Notes: generated by a model from the letters alone, not told the origin. Positions 9,359 through 17,944 are shown, numbered from the stretch's first letter. The stretch is 64,000 nucleotides of DNA from Mangrovibacterium diazotrophicum (GCF_003610535.1 NZ_RAPN01000001.1:3707320-3771319), one strand, 5' to 3'. Program-made: numbers and translations.

Positions 9359-9392
9359 AAGGAGAATCAAGAGATTGGTTCTCCTTTTTTAT
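9359..9392 (+). terminator. Terminator of the tRNA-fMet transcript
   Basis: The stem AAGGAGAA / TTCTCCTT has a 12-base loop and runs straight into a T tract, 8 bases after the tRNA. Confidence 0.85.
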
Positions 9393-9416
9393 TTTCTTGG
9401 GATTAGTTGAGATTCC

Positions 9417-10637
9417 CTATTTCCCAAAGAATTTTCTGATTGGTGCTTTTATTTGGTTGTCTTTGTTTAACCAATCTTCGTAAAACCACGTTGCTACTGA
9501 TTTAACTTGTCCCTCAACGGCATACAGGACGGCGTCGAAATACATTACTATGGCTAACCCATTTTGATCCTGCCCCTTGGTTATAGTTGCAGGGCTGCGC
9601 AAAGCTTCGAACGTATCAGTTGTCCCCGATTCAGAAATTAGTATCTGTGAATCTCCCTTTCCGACAGATAGTCTAAAGTCTTTTATTGATTGGATATCGT
9701 TTGTCACTTGGGCTGTCTTCGAGCGGCAAAAGGTTTTGTTGTGCAAGCCCAAGGTGTCGGCTTTTGACAATAGTTGAGGGTACCAGTTGATGCAGACATC
9801 GTCAACAAGAGTTTTTATTTCCTTATTGGCATTTTCGAAATCTCTAAATCCCATAAAAGAGATATAACCTTTTATTCCTTTGCTTTGAGCATAAAACAGA
9901 CATGCTTTTAGCATATCGATGTTGCTGTATATACTGTCTTTTTTAATGGAGCTGTCAAGGTCGAGGTTGGCATAGTTTGATTCGTTATAATAGTATGGAG
10001 CTTCGTTGGCGATGTATATTTCATCAAAATACGATCCGTAGGTATCAATAATGTTTTTGATGTGGTTGATATACTTAAATCGTAAATCTGATCTTTGTTT
10101 TTTGGTTAAAGTAGTGTCATTAATAGTTACATATCCTTTATATTGGTTGTCGAGATGTGTGGTTGAAAGTTTCAACGCAGGGACTTTAATGTTGTACTTT
10201 GCACACAAAGAGATAAAGTCGGGAATTGACATTTTTCTGTCATCAATATAAAAATTTTTGCCATCGAACTCTTGGTATAGGCCCATCACTATTTCTTTTA
10301 TACCGAGCTCAGCAGCTAACTTTATTCTCGTGTCTGTTATCGATAATCCGTCTCGTCCAGGCGCCTGGACGTTAATTCTCATTTTTACAGAAGGATGATA
10401 GTCTTCGTTATTTAGTTGACGTCGAGAGAATGTTGTGTTTTTGTTACTGCCATTCGTGAAAAGGTTTTTTATTTTTAGGCTGTTGTTGGTTGGTGACAAC
10501 CAGGGGGAACTGTTTATATTAGAATTAAATGACCAAGACGGATAAGTCATGAAGATAAGAACGGGAAGAACTGACCATAAGAACATGATTGGCGTTTTCA
10601 TATATTGAGAAAATTTCTGTTTCTGAATGTCTTTCAT
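9417..10637 (-). CDS. Orphan secreted protein, clan GH-A-like TIM-barrel fold suspected
   Basis: I do not recognise the family of this 406-residue protein. A transmembrane or signal segment lies near residues 16-35. A low-complexity Asn/Ser-rich stretch to about residue 75 follows, then a globular domain. It begins with INVQAPGRDGLSITDTRIKLAAELGIKEIVMG, has EIYIANEAPYYY in the middle and ILISESGTTDT near the end. An Asn-Glu pair after a beta strand and a second Glu at the end of a later strand are how clan GH-A glycosidases present the acid/base and nucleophile; the function is inferred from that only. It is AT-richer than its neighbours, with many AAT, ATA and TTA codons, and sits directly behind a tRNA gene. 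Both are hints of horizontal acquisition. Confidence 0.6.
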   Translation of the reverse strand: MKDIQKQKFSQYMKTPIMFLWSVLPVLIFMTYPSWSFNSNINSSPWLSPTNNSLKIKNLFTNGSNKNTTFSRRQLNNEDYHPSVKMRINVQAPGRDGLSITDTRIKLAAELGIKEIVMGLYQEFDGKNFYIDDRKMSIPDFISLCAKYNIKVPALKLSTTHLDNQYKGYVTINDTTLTKKQRSDLRFKYINHIKNIIDTYGSYFDEIYIANEAPYYYNESNYANLDLDSSIKKDSIYSNIDMLKACLFYAQSKGIKGYISFMGFRDFENANKEIKTLVDDVCINWYPQLLSKADTLGLHNKTFCRSKTAQVTNDIQSIKDFRLSVGKGDSQILISESGTTDTFEALRSPATITKGQDQNGLAIVMYFDAVLYAVEGQVKSVATWFYEDWLNKDNQIKAPIRKFFGK

Positions 10638-10803
10638 AAGTTACTAAATTTAACTTAGTAAGTTGATGGAAAAATGTTTATGCGATTGTATCAGAAGCTA
10701 TTTCTGACATTGGGAAGGGAATGTTGCGAGTCGCAATAGTACGAAATGAAGATAATATATTTTTGTCGGTTGTAAAATGTGGTAATCTCAAGAGTAGACA
10801 TCG

Positions 10804-10835
10804 TAAAAAAGGCTACCCAAATGGGCAGCCTTTTC
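10804..10835 (-). terminator. Bidirectional-looking terminator after the nitroreductase gene
   Basis: The hairpin AAAAGGCT.CCC / GGG.AGCCTTTT lies 20-50 bases past the nitroreductase stop and is followed on the minus strand by a T run. It closes the ohrR-nitroreductase operon. Confidence 0.8.
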
Positions 10836-10854
10836 AATTGTATCACAGGTCGGA

Positions 10855-11487
10855 TTAATATTCCAAAACAAATTCTTCTTTTGGGTTGCGCACTTTTTTC
10901 ATGCCGGCCAACCAGTCGCCCGAACCATCGCGGTAACCGATTGGAAGCATAGTGACGCTCTTCAATCCTTTTTCTTTTAATCCCAATAGTTCATCCAGTT
11001 CTTCCGGCGTGAAGCCTTCAACCGGAGTACAGTCAACTTTGAGCTCGGCTGCTTGCGCAATAGCGAGGGCAAAGCCAATGTATGCTTGGCGAGCAGTATG
11101 TACAAAGTTCTCTTCTTCTGTTTGTGGGAGGTAAGCGGCTTTCAATTTGTCGGTGTACGAACCGAAACGTCCGCGTGGAAGTCCGCGTTCATCGGTTGTG
11201 CGGTTGTAAATTGAATCGATACGCTCTTCGGTATAACGATTCCAGGCAGCAAATACCAATACGTGCGAAGCATCGGCCATGATCTCCTGTCCCCAGGCAA
11301 TTGGAACCATTTTTTCTTTCAGTTCCTGGTTCGAAACAACAATTACTCTGAATTGCTGCAAGCCTGATGAAGTAGGTGCCATACGGGCAGCTTCTACGAT
11401 TTTATCGACATCTTCTTGTGCTACTTTTCTTGTAGGGTCGTACTTTTTGGTGGCATAACGCCAGTTTAAATTTTCCAGTAATGACAT
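10855..11487 (-). CDS. Nitroreductase family NAD(P)H-dependent flavin oxidoreductase
   Basis: The 210-residue protein belongs to the NfsB/nitroreductase fold, an FMN homodimer that reduces nitroaromatics, quinones or related electrophiles in the cytoplasm. Visible landmarks are the N-terminal RRS-like FMN region WRYATKKYDP, the MAPTSSGLQQFRVIVV phosphate/flavin motif (residues about 36-52), HTARQAYIGFALAIAQAAELKVDCTPVEGF, and the C-terminal MLPIGYRD..DW.AG. The true substrate cannot be read. It lies 39 bases behind the MarR/OhrR gene on the same strand and very likely shares its promoter, which suggests induction by organic peroxide or electrophile stress. Confidence 0.9.
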   Translation of the reverse strand: MSLLENLNWRYATKKYDPTRKVAQEDVDKIVEAARMAPTSSGLQQFRVIVVSNQELKEKMVPIAWGQEIMADASHVLVFAAWNRYTEERIDSIYNRTTDERGLPRGRFGSYTDKLKAAYLPQTEEENFVHTARQAYIGFALAIAQAAELKVDCTPVEGFTPEELDELLGLKEKGLKSVTMLPIGYRDGSGDWLAGMKKVRNPKEEFVLEY

Positions 11488-11526
11488 GTTCTGTTTTCCT
11501 TTGTTATTGTTCGTGTAATAAAATAT

Positions 11527-11961
11527 TCAACTGTTGCACGACTGCTTGTTCAGAATTTTCAGAACCACTTCTTTGAGTTCCGATAATTCTTCAGCCGTCA
11601 CATTCATGGCTTCCATCACTTTTTGCGGTACCGAGGCTGCTTCAATTTTCAATGCCCGCCCTGCTTCTGTCAGGTTGATTTCAACCACTCGTTCGTCGCA
11701 TGACTTGCGCGTGCGGATAATGAAGCCTTTGGCCTGTAAGCGTTTCAGCAGAGGTGTCAACGTACCACTATCGAGGTGAAGCTTACAGCCGATTTCGTTG
11801 ACACACTGGGGGTCGGCTTCCCATAAAACCATCAGTACTAAATACTGCGGATAGGTGATGCCCAGTTCATCAAGGAACGGCCGATACCTGCTGCTGATTT
11901 CCCGCGATAGATTGTAAACGGGAAAGCAAGCCTGGTTTTTTAAATGTAAAGGATCGTCCAT
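11527..11961 (-). CDS. MarR family regulator, OhrR type (peroxide-sensing)
   Basis: This 144-residue winged-helix repressor looks like OhrR. The N-terminus has LKNQACFPVYNLSR, in which Cys12 aligns with the peroxide-sensing cysteine of OhrR (usually NQLCFALY). LDELGITYPQYLVLMVLWE follows, then the recognition helix region LHLDSGTLTPLLKRLQAKG and the wing. Further Cys residues (QCVNEIGC, SCDERV, near the C-terminus) could act as the resolving partner of a two-Cys OhrR. I chose ATG 11961; a longer frame would run through the promoter and operator. Targets are probably its own operon with the nitroreductase and possibly the divergent peroxiredoxin-like gene. Confidence 0.88.
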   Translation of the reverse strand: MDDPLHLKNQACFPVYNLSREISSRYRPFLDELGITYPQYLVLMVLWEADPQCVNEIGCKLHLDSGTLTPLLKRLQAKGFIIRTRKSCDERVVEINLTEAGRALKIEAASVPQKVMEAMNVTAEELSELKEVVLKILNKQSCNS

Positions 11962-11979
11962 AACGTTTGTTTGTGTGAG

Positions 11980-12010
11980 CAAAGATAGTTTGAATTTAAA
12001 TTGTGCACAA
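11980..12010 (-). promoter_or_regulatory. Promoter of the ohrR-nitroreductase operon
   Basis: On the minus strand: TTG (12010-12008), 20 bases, then TATCTTTG (11987-11980), a perfect -7 element. It lies 18 bases before the chosen start codon and its -33 part overlaps the palindrome at 11996-12015. Confidence 0.7.
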
Positions 12011-12015
12011 TTTAA
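11996..12015. promoter_or_regulatory. 20-bp perfect palindrome, candidate OhrR operator
   Basis: TTAAATTGTGCACAATTTAA is its own reverse complement over 20 bases. It covers the -33 region and spacer of the ohrR promoter, where a bound repressor would block RNA polymerase. MarR-family operators are palindromes of this size, and known OhrR sites are also AATTGT-rich. Binding is inferred. Confidence 0.65.
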
Positions 12016-12228
12016 TAGGCTGACATTTAATATTGAGATAACAATAGAGGATAAATTCATCTTATTTAGCGTTCAGCTGAACTTGAAACTGATTCTAGTG
12101 TTTCATGCTTGGGCATCAATGGATGCTTACTCACCAAAACGACTCACTCGGATTAGCATTCAGCTAGAAAACGGAAATCTGTTCCTGACAGATTATAGAG
12201 TTTAAACACTTGATTTTAACAATTCAAT

Positions 12229-12957
12229 ATGAAAACAATGAGACAATTCATTTTCACGATTTCTATTTTATTGATTTTTGCGGTGCAAGCTAGAGCGCAA
12301 ACTGATGCAGGTAGCCTTCAGGATGCTTTGAACGCGCGAAAAGCGAACTTTGAGAAGAGCGCACCGGAGCAATTGAAAGTTATTTATGCCGATGGAATTT
12401 CTTCGGTTGCACACAGTGGCGTATTGGAGCACGCCATGAATGTTGGGGACCAGGCGCTCGATTTTGAATTGACCAATGCGGTGGGAGAAAAGGTGATGCT
12501 GACGGATTATCTGGCGAAAGGGCCGGTGATTCTGACTTGGTACCGCGGTGGCTGGTGCCCGTATTGTAACCTAACGCTGCACAGTTTGCAAGAGGAATTG
12601 CCGAACTTTAAAGCCGAAGGAGCCAATCTGTTAGCTTTGACGCCTGAATTACCGGATAAATCAATTTCGACGTCGGAGAAACATGGGCTTCAGTTTGAAG
12701 TATTAAGCGATGTTGGAAATAAAGTTGCCCGCGAATACGGTATCGTGTTTAAGCTGACCGATGGGGTAGCTGAAAGCTATCAGAAAGCCTTCGATTTGCA
12801 TGGTACCAACGGTGATGAGAGTGATGAACTGCCATTGGCAGCCACATATGTGATTGATACTGACGGTACAATTCGTTATGCTTTTTTGGATGCCGACTAC
12901 AGAAATCGGGCAGAACCTGCTGATATTTTGGAAGCACTAAAAAAACTTAACAATTAA
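12229..12957 (+). CDS. Secreted peroxiredoxin-like (AhpC/TSA, thioredoxin-fold) protein
   Basis: The 242-residue protein has a signal peptide ending at about residue 24 (VQARAQ), a helical linker, then a thioredoxin-fold domain with TWYRGGWCPYCNL. Cys110 and Cys113 sit where AhpC/TSA-like proteins of the peroxiredoxin-like family carry them. It should detoxify peroxides or act as a thiol oxidoreductase in the periplasm. It is divergent from ohrR, with 267 bases between the two start codons, which include the palindrome at 11996-12015. Co-regulation by OhrR is likely but unproven. A strong terminator follows. Confidence 0.87.
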   Translation: MKTMRQFIFTISILLIFAVQARAQTDAGSLQDALNARKANFEKSAPEQLKVIYADGISSVAHSGVLEHAMNVGDQALDFELTNAVGEKVMLTDYLAKGPVILTWYRGGWCPYCNLTLHSLQEELPNFKAEGANLLALTPELPDKSISTSEKHGLQFEVLSDVGNKVAREYGIVFKLTDGVAESYQKAFDLHGTNGDESDELPLAATYVIDTDGTIRYAFLDADYRNRAEPADILEALKKLNN

Positions 12958-12980
12958 AAACGAAAGTATCAGAAGAAAAA

Positions 12981-13016
12981 TAAGCTGTTCCTGATTCAGG
13001 GACAGCTTATTTTTTA
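12981..13016 (+). terminator. Bidirectional terminator between the peroxiredoxin-like gene and the FMN reductase gene
   Basis: A long stem (TAAGCTGT.CCTG / CAGG.ACAGCTTA) with a 3-base loop has a T run on the plus side and an A run on the other, so it can end both convergent genes. Confidence 0.88.
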
Positions 13017-13038
13017 ATGTGTTTTTTATGGCTGGGTT

Positions 13039-13599
13039 TTATGCAAACGAATACTGCGGAACGCTGGTACTCGACAGTAACTGAGCCATTAAATTGAATT
13101 TGTTTTGATATTCTTCGGTAAATTCGTTGGTTTCGGGATCCGTCAGTAATCGACGAACAGCCGGGATACAATAAGGAAGAGTCCATGCGCGGAGTGCTTT
13201 GGCAACCGAGTCCATGGCGTTAATGCCCTGCATCGCTTGTCCGCCGTCGGCCCAACAAACCATCCCCACCACTTTGTTGGTCAGGTACGGCTCGGGTTCC
13301 TTGGCGCTCAATTCCAGCCAGTCAAGGCAGTTCTTCATGGCACCTGTCATGCTGCCGTGGTACATTGGAGTCAGCCAGATGTGGGCGTCTGCTTCGCGAA
13401 ATGCTTTGTTCATGGCAACTACCGATTCTGGTGCCTCCCAATTTTCAACGTCGAGAATCGGAATGTCTGCATTGCCGAGATTAAATACGGTGACTTCGTG
13501 TTGCTTCTGCTCCAGAGCCTCCTTAAAAAAGTTGGCAATCCGGTGGGATGTAGAATTCTCTTTCCGTTCGAATGAGCCGTTAAATATCAATACTTTCAT
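13039..13599 (-). CDS. NADPH-dependent FMN reductase / flavodoxin-fold oxidoreductase
   Basis: The 187-residue protein starts with MKVLIFNGSFERKENSTSHRI, the phosphate-binding loop of the NADPH-dependent FMN reductase family, and carries TPMYHGSMTGAMKNCLDWLE, the loop that contacts the flavin ring. It should be a cytoplasmic FMN enzyme reducing quinones, flavins or iron chelates; the substrate is unknown. I chose ATG 13599, since this puts the flavin loop at the normal distance from the N-terminus. It lies 139 bases behind sod on the same strand with no terminator between, so it may share the sod message. Short palindromes lie in the leader at 13647-13659 and 13717-13726. Confidence 0.85.
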   Translation of the reverse strand: MKVLIFNGSFERKENSTSHRIANFFKEALEQKQHEVTVFNLGNADIPILDVENWEAPESVVAMNKAFREADAHIWLTPMYHGSMTGAMKNCLDWLELSAKEPEPYLTNKVVGMVCWADGGQAMQGINAMDSVAKALRAWTLPYCIPAVRRLLTDPETNEFTEEYQNKFNLMAQLLSSTSVPQYSFA

Positions 13600-13716
13600 G
13601 TTAATCTGCTTTCTGCGTCTTGTTGTTTCGATTGTTTTCTGTGCGGACAAGCTGCTTGTTTCCCAAGTCGAGGGTGGCAAAAACGGCTTCGGTTCGAGTG
13701 GCGCTCAAGTTCCGAA

Positions 13717-13726
13717 ACCGGTTTTT
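13717..13726. promoter_or_regulatory. Palindrome AAACCGGTTT, copy 1
   Basis: A 10-bp perfect palindrome upstream of the FMN reductase gene and just past the sod stop. The identical sequence occurs at 14405-14414 in the sod leader. A shared operator for the SufR-like regulator is an inference. Confidence 0.4.
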
Positions 13727-13738
13727 GTCTGTCATTGT

Positions 13739-14353
13739 TTAATTGCTTGCTGCTTTGTAGTTTTCTTCAACAGCTTTCCAGTCGAGTACATTCCAAAAAG
13801 CGCCGATGTAATCGGGGCGTTTGTTTTGGTACTTCAGGTAATAAGCGTGTTCCCAAACATCAAGACCAAGAATTGGCGTTCCCTGGCCGGTTGTGTTGAC
13901 ATCCATCAGTGGATTGTCCTGGTTTGGAGTCGAACAAATTTCAAGCTCTCCGCTTGCCGTAACAATCAGCCAGGCCCATCCCGAACCGAAACGAGTAGCG
14001 GCTGCTTTGTTGAATTCTTCTTTAAACTTGTCCAGGCTACCCCATTTGGCTTCAAGTTTCGCTTTTAGCTCGCCTGAAGGTGCCAGAGCGGGGCTTGGTG
14101 AAAGAATCTTCCAGAACAAAGAGTGATTGAAGTGTCCTCCTCCGTTGTTGCGCACGGCTGTACTGTATTTACTAATTTCTTTGATAATCTCTTCCAGTGA
14201 TTTACCTTCTGCGTCTGTCCCGGCTATTGCGTTATTCAGGTTTGTAACGTAAGCCTGGTGGTGTTTGCCATGGTGGATTTCCATGGTTTGTGCATCAATG
14301 TATGCCTCGAAAGCGTCGTGTGCATAAGGTAATTGTGGTAATTCAAATGACAT
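13739..14353 (-). CDS. sodB: Superoxide dismutase, Fe/Mn family
   Basis: The 204-residue enzyme dismutates superoxide to peroxide and oxygen. The four metal ligands are visible: His in [11 protein letters not shown], His in [11 protein letters not shown], and the Asp and His of [25 protein letters not shown] holds the conserved gateway His/Tyr. Whether iron or manganese is used cannot be settled here; the family in Bacteroidota is often cambialistic or iron type. I chose ATG 14353 ([10 protein letters not shown]), the usual start; an upstream ATG at 14377 is in frame. It is divergent from the SufR-like regulator at 14469, with the promoter and a palindrome between. Confidence 0.95.
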   Translation of the reverse strand: MSFELPQLPYAHDAFEAYIDAQTMEIHHGKHHQAYVTNLNNAIAGTDAEGKSLEEIIKEISKYSTAVRNNGGGHFNHSLFWKILSPSPALAPSGELKAKLEAKWGSLDKFKEEFNKAAATRFGSGWAWLIVTASGELEICSTPNQDNPLMDVNTTGQGTPILGLDVWEHAYYLKYQNKRPDYIGAFWNVLDWKAVEENYKAASN

Positions 14354-14404
14354 GATCTTTTGTTTTAAGTTAAACATGGCTAATTTCTAGTTTGCGTCAA
14401 TTTT

Positions 14405-14414
14405 AAACCGGTTT
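14405..14414. promoter_or_regulatory. Palindrome AAACCGGTTT, copy 2
   Basis: This copy lies between the sod -7 element and the sod start codon, close to the predicted transcription start, a position suited to repression. It is identical to the copy at 13717-13726. Confidence 0.45.
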
Positions 14415-14430
14415 TGTTGATGACACACGA

Positions 14431-14460
14431 CAAAATTACTATATTCGCATAATAAAACAA
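14431..14460 (-). promoter_or_regulatory. Promoter of sod
   Basis: On the minus strand: TTG (14460-14458), 19 bases, then TAATTTTG (14438-14431), a perfect TAnnTTTG. Transcription should begin near 14424. Confidence 0.7.
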
Positions 14461-14468
14461 GTAAAAAC

Positions 14469-15125
14469 TTGGAAAAATATTTGAGCACATATCAACGAGC
14501 GTTAAACAGCACGCCGGAGCGCATGCTTGTTTTTCTGAAAATGAGGGGACCGCAGTCAGCTGCAGTCTTGTCAAAGGCTTTTGAAATCACGAACGAAGGA
14601 GCACGTCTTCATTTAAAGAAATTGATGGATGACGGTCTGGTTGAAAGTGAAAAGGTTTCGAAAGGTGTGGGCCGTCCAACCGTTTTATATGGTTTGTCGG
14701 CAAAAGGCTACGAACGTTTCCCGAATACACATGCCGAATTGACGGTACAGTTGCTCAGTTCTATAAAAGGAATCTTGGGGCAGGATGCGTTGGATCAGCT
14801 CATCGCCGCGCGCGAGCAGGCGACGACGAGACGATACGAGGAAGCCCTTGGGCAATGTACTGACGTGGAAGATAAGCTGAACCGATTGGTCGAGATTCGT
14901 TCTGAAGAAGGCTACATGGCCGAATGGGAAAAGGACGATGAAGGTTACCTGTTGATGGAAAACCACTGTCCGATTTGCGCCGCCGCTACTGAGTGTCAGG
15001 GATTTTGCAGGGCAGAGTTGAATACCTTTCGTTTGGCAATGGGCAACCAGTTTCAGGTTGATCGAACCGAGCACATTGTTAAAGGCGAACGTCGCTGTTC
15101 CTACCGGGTGAAGGCGAACGGCTAG
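14469..15125 (+). CDS. SufR-like winged-helix regulator with Fe-S type cysteine cluster
   Basis: The 218-residue protein has an N-terminal winged helix (about residues 12-80; ARLHLKKLMDDGLVESE and the wing GRPTVLYGLS) and a C-terminal domain with Cys167, Cys170, Cys176, Cys180 and Cys210. This plan resembles SufR/COG2345 regulators, which hold an iron-sulfur cluster and sense oxidative or iron stress. The start is a TTG at 14469; the first ATG (residue 19) would cut into the first helix, so TTG is preferred. It is divergent from sod with 115 bases between starts, so sod is the natural target. No suf genes are in the window. Confidence 0.82.
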   Translation: MEKYLSTYQRALNSTPERMLVFLKMRGPQSAAVLSKAFEITNEGARLHLKKLMDDGLVESEKVSKGVGRPTVLYGLSAKGYERFPNTHAELTVQLLSSIKGILGQDALDQLIAAREQATTRRYEEALGQCTDVEDKLNRLVEIRSEEGYMAEWEKDDEGYLLMENHCPICAAATECQGFCRAELNTFRLAMGNQFQVDRTEHIVKGERRCSYRVKANG

Positions 15126-15134
15126 TTCCGGCTT

Positions 15135-15347
15135 TTAACTCGAATAGGCAGCATCGTTTTCCGGTTCGCGATCGGGTTCCCCGTCTTCAGCTTGTCGGTT
15201 TTCCAAAGGTCGGTTCCAGCAACGGGTAAAGGTATCTCTTACCTGTTCCGAAAGAGAGAAGTAAGGGATCCAGATGGCAGCATAAATAACTTCGCGTACG
15301 ATGGCTGAAATATCAGGTGACTGGCCGTTAATGAAATACGTTAGCAA
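15135..15347 (-). CDS. Short protein resembling the C-terminus of DUF2569-type membrane proteins; possibly a gene remnant
   Basis: The 70-residue frame contains VREVIYAAIWIPYFSLSEQVRDTFTR. This recalls the conserved C-terminal end (IWIPYFxxSxRVxxTF) of small multi-helix membrane proteins of the DUF2569 type, followed by an acidic tail. The only start is TTG at 15347; the next upstream ATG meets a stop two codons later. There is no room for the missing helices before the GH95 terminator. It may be a decayed remnant, a short real protein, or chance. Confidence 0.35.
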   Translation of the reverse strand: MLTYFINGQSPDISAIVREVIYAAIWIPYFSLSEQVRDTFTRCWNRPLENRQAEDGEPDREPENDAAYSS

Positions 15348-15365
15348 TTTTTACTTCATCAAAAA

Positions 15366-15399
15366 CAAAAGAGGGAAACCGCGGTTTCCCTCTTTGCAA
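15366..15399 (-). terminator. Terminator of the GH95 gene
   Basis: The stem AAAGAGGGAAAcc / ggTTTCCCTCTTT has a short GC-rich loop, just past the GH95 stop at 15419. Confidence 0.85.
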
Positions 15400-15418
15400 T
15401 AAAAAATCTCAGTAAAAA

Positions 15419-17944
15419 CTAAAGGGGGGCAAATGCCAATTCACCCCCTTTGGGTATATCGATCTCGTACGTAAAATATTTTTTATTGTTATTGGGTTGA
15501 AGGTCGGGTGTGCCGATTACTTTGGGCGCGGGAACCGGTGTTGGCAACATCAGACTGTTGGGTTTTGCGTCAGCACTGGCTTCTGGCAAATTCAACGGCC
15601 ACTCCGAACGGATGAGGCATTTCCCACCCAAAGCTGAATGAATTGTTGCTGAAGTTAGTTTGCCATCTTTCCAACTCAGGTCAACTGTAAAACCTCCGCG
15701 AGCTTTCAGCCCGGTAACCGAACCGGTTTGCCATTGGTCGGGCAGGGCAGGCAGCAAGTGGATGGCTCCGGTGTGGCTTTGCACCAGCATTTCGGCAATG
15801 CCTGCTGTAACGCCGAAGTTTCCGTCGATCTGGAAAGGCGGGTGGGCATCGAGCATGTTCTTGTACAAACCACCTCCGTGTATGTTTTGTGGCCCGAAGT
15901 CGATCGGGGTAAACAGGTTGCTTATTATTTTGAGGGCATGGTTACCGTCGAGCATGCGGGCCCACATGTTGGTTTTCCAACCCATCGACCAGCCTGTTGC
16001 TTCATCACCACGACGGAGCAAGGAGTTTTCAACGGCTGTAAATAGTTCCGGCGTGTCCCAGAGGTTGATCTGATTGGCTGGGTGAAAACCGTATAAATGG
16101 CTCATGTGGCGGTGGTGCGGATCCATCTCTTCAAAGTCTTCATTCCACTCCATTAGCGTACCTTTGTCATTTACCCGGAAAGGCTGCAGTCGTGGAATCA
16201 GGCTATCCAGTTCTGCCCGGAACTCCATATCGGTATTCAATATTTTACTTGCCAACAGACAGTGGTTTAGTAGTTCGTTCGTCATGGCCAGATCGCTGGC
16301 CGGGCCAGCACAAACCGACACAGGTTCGCCGGTCACGGGATCGTGGAACTGGTTTTCGGGCGAAGTGCCAAATTTCGTTTCCAGATAACCCTCGTCATTT
16401 TCAGCCAGCATACCAATCAGGAAATGGGCAGCACCTTTCATGCGCGGATACATCTCGGCAAGGAAGGCTGTGTCGCCGGTGAAAGCGTAATGCTCCCAGG
16501 CATGGCTCAGCATCCACACGCCGCCCATCGGCCAGTTGGCCCACATGGGATCATCGTGTCCGTTGTCGCCAACCGGAGCACAGTGTCCCCAAATATCGCC
16601 GTTGTGGTGGCTGCACCAGCCATCCAGGTTATAGTATGATTTGGCGATGGCTTCACCTTTCACCGAATTGGTGCGAATCAGGTTCATCAACGGGTCAGTC
16701 AGTTCGCTCAGGTTGGTGAGCTCGGCTGGCCAGTAATTCATTTCCAAATTGATATTTTGCGTGTAGTTGGAGTTCCAGGGTGGCTGGACCGAACGACTCC
16801 AAATTCCTTGCAGGTTTGCAGCCTGCGTTCCGGGGCGCGAACTTGAAATTAACAGGTAGCGGCCGTATTGGAACAGTAGTGAAACCATTGCCGGGTCTTC
16901 GTTTTCGTGAAAAGCGATCAGGCGCTGATCAGTCGGGATGGTGTCGGTACTGGGCAATTGGCCTAAGTCGAGTTTCACCCGGTTGAACAGCGATTGATAG
17001 TCGGCAGTCTGTTTCTGTTTCAGTGTATTCCAGTCCGATTGTTCCGCGTGACTGAGGATACTGTCGGCAATGGCAGCGTAATCTTTTCCTTCGAACGCCG
17101 GCGATTTAAACGGCCCGTTAAAACTGGTAGCTGCCGAGATCAGGATCAGCGCTTCTTCCCCATTGGTGAGTTGAATACCGTCGTCTGAAACCGACACATC
17201 GGCATTGTGTGCCAGCACGCGAACATCAACTTGGGCAAACATGCCTTCGCCATCCCAGCCATCAGACACACGGGCTTCGTCGTCGGTAACCCGATAATTG
17301 GGAAGGATGTCTTTGTCGGTTTTAACAACCATTTTGTAAATGTCGCCCTCTGCTTTCACTTGATAATGAAGCAGGCTTTTTAACCCTAGCTTGAAGTTGA
17401 GCGAATCGGTGACGGAGGCAGTCAGATGAATGGCGATGACCTGATCCGGAAAGCTGGAAATCAGTTCACGGGTATATTTTACACCGTTGTTTTCGTAACT
17501 CAGGTTGGCTGATGCATTCGAAATATTGAGTTCCCGCTTGTAGTTCAGCGGATTTTCATGGTCGAATTGCAGGTTGAGGTCGCCCAAAGGTTGGTAGGGT
17601 TCGCTGTAGGGACCTTGTATTTTGCGAATCAATTTGTTGGCCTCCGCGTATTTCCGTTCTTTTATGAGTTGGGCAACCTTATCGGCAACGCCAGCTGCAT
17701 TCGGGTTGGTGAGGTCACGGGGTGCGCCGGCCCAAAATTCGTCGTGGTTCAGTTTGATAATTTCCGTGTCGGTGCGGCCATAAACCATGGCGCCCAGCGA
17801 ACCGTTGCCTATTGGCAGCGCTTCCATCCATTCGGCTGCAGGTTGATTGTACCACAGTTTCAAATCCGGTTTTTCTGCCTCGGGTGTTTGGCAGGCCGCA
17901 AGTGCGAATAAGAGAAAAAGGTAAAGGGAGGTCTTCTTAAGCAT
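15419..17944 (-). CDS. GH95 alpha-L-fucosidase/alpha-L-galactosidase lipoprotein
   Basis: The 841-residue lipoprotein (lipobox LAAC, Cys18) has the full GH95 layout: N-terminal beta domain starting [25 protein letters not shown], a central (alpha/alpha)6 barrel and a C-terminal beta domain. Catalytic positions known from the Bifidobacterium AfcA structure are present: Asn397 and Asn399 ([10 protein letters not shown]), Glu530 (SPENQF) and Asp707 (QIDGNFG). GH95 enzymes remove terminal alpha-1,2-L-fucose, and some act on alpha-L-galactose; in a pectin locus either could cap side chains. It is downstream of GH105 but behind a strong terminator with its own -7 element, so its expression may be partly separate from the main operon. 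Confidence 0.92.
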   Translation of the reverse strand: MLKKTSLYLFLLFALAACQTPEAEKPDLKLWYNQPAAEWMEALPIGNGSLGAMVYGRTDTEIIKLNHDEFWAGAPRDLTNPNAAGVADKVAQLIKERKYAEANKLIRKIQGPYSEPYQPLGDLNLQFDHENPLNYKRELNISNASANLSYENNGVKYTRELISSFPDQVIAIHLTASVTDSLNFKLGLKSLLHYQVKAEGDIYKMVVKTDKDILPNYRVTDDEARVSDGWDGEGMFAQVDVRVLAHNADVSVSDDGIQLTNGEEALILISAATSFNGPFKSPAFEGKDYAAIADSILSHAEQSDWNTLKQKQTADYQSLFNRVKLDLGQLPSTDTIPTDQRLIAFHENEDPAMVSLLFQYGRYLLISSSRPGTQAANLQGIWSRSVQPPWNSNYTQNINLEMNYWPAELTNLSELTDPLMNLIRTNSVKGEAIAKSYYNLDGWCSHHNGDIWGHCAPVGDNGHDDPMWANWPMGGVWMLSHAWEHYAFTGDTAFLAEMYPRMKGAAHFLIGMLAENDEGYLETKFGTSPENQFHDPVTGEPVSVCAGPASDLAMTNELLNHCLLASKILNTDMEFRAELDSLIPRLQPFRVNDKGTLMEWNEDFEEMDPHHRHMSHLYGFHPANQINLWDTPELFTAVENSLLRRGDEATGWSMGWKTNMWARMLDGNHALKIISNLFTPIDFGPQNIHGGGLYKNMLDAHPPFQIDGNFGVTAGIAEMLVQSHTGAIHLLPALPDQWQTGSVTGLKARGGFTVDLSWKDGKLTSATIHSALGGKCLIRSEWPLNLPEASADAKPNSLMLPTPVPAPKVIGTPDLQPNNNKKYFTYEIDIPKGGELAFAPL

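Noticed and set aside
10758-10765. Plus-strand TATTTTTG resembling a -7 promoter element
   Set aside because: No plus-strand gene follows and there is no -33 element; probably chance in AT-rich DNA.
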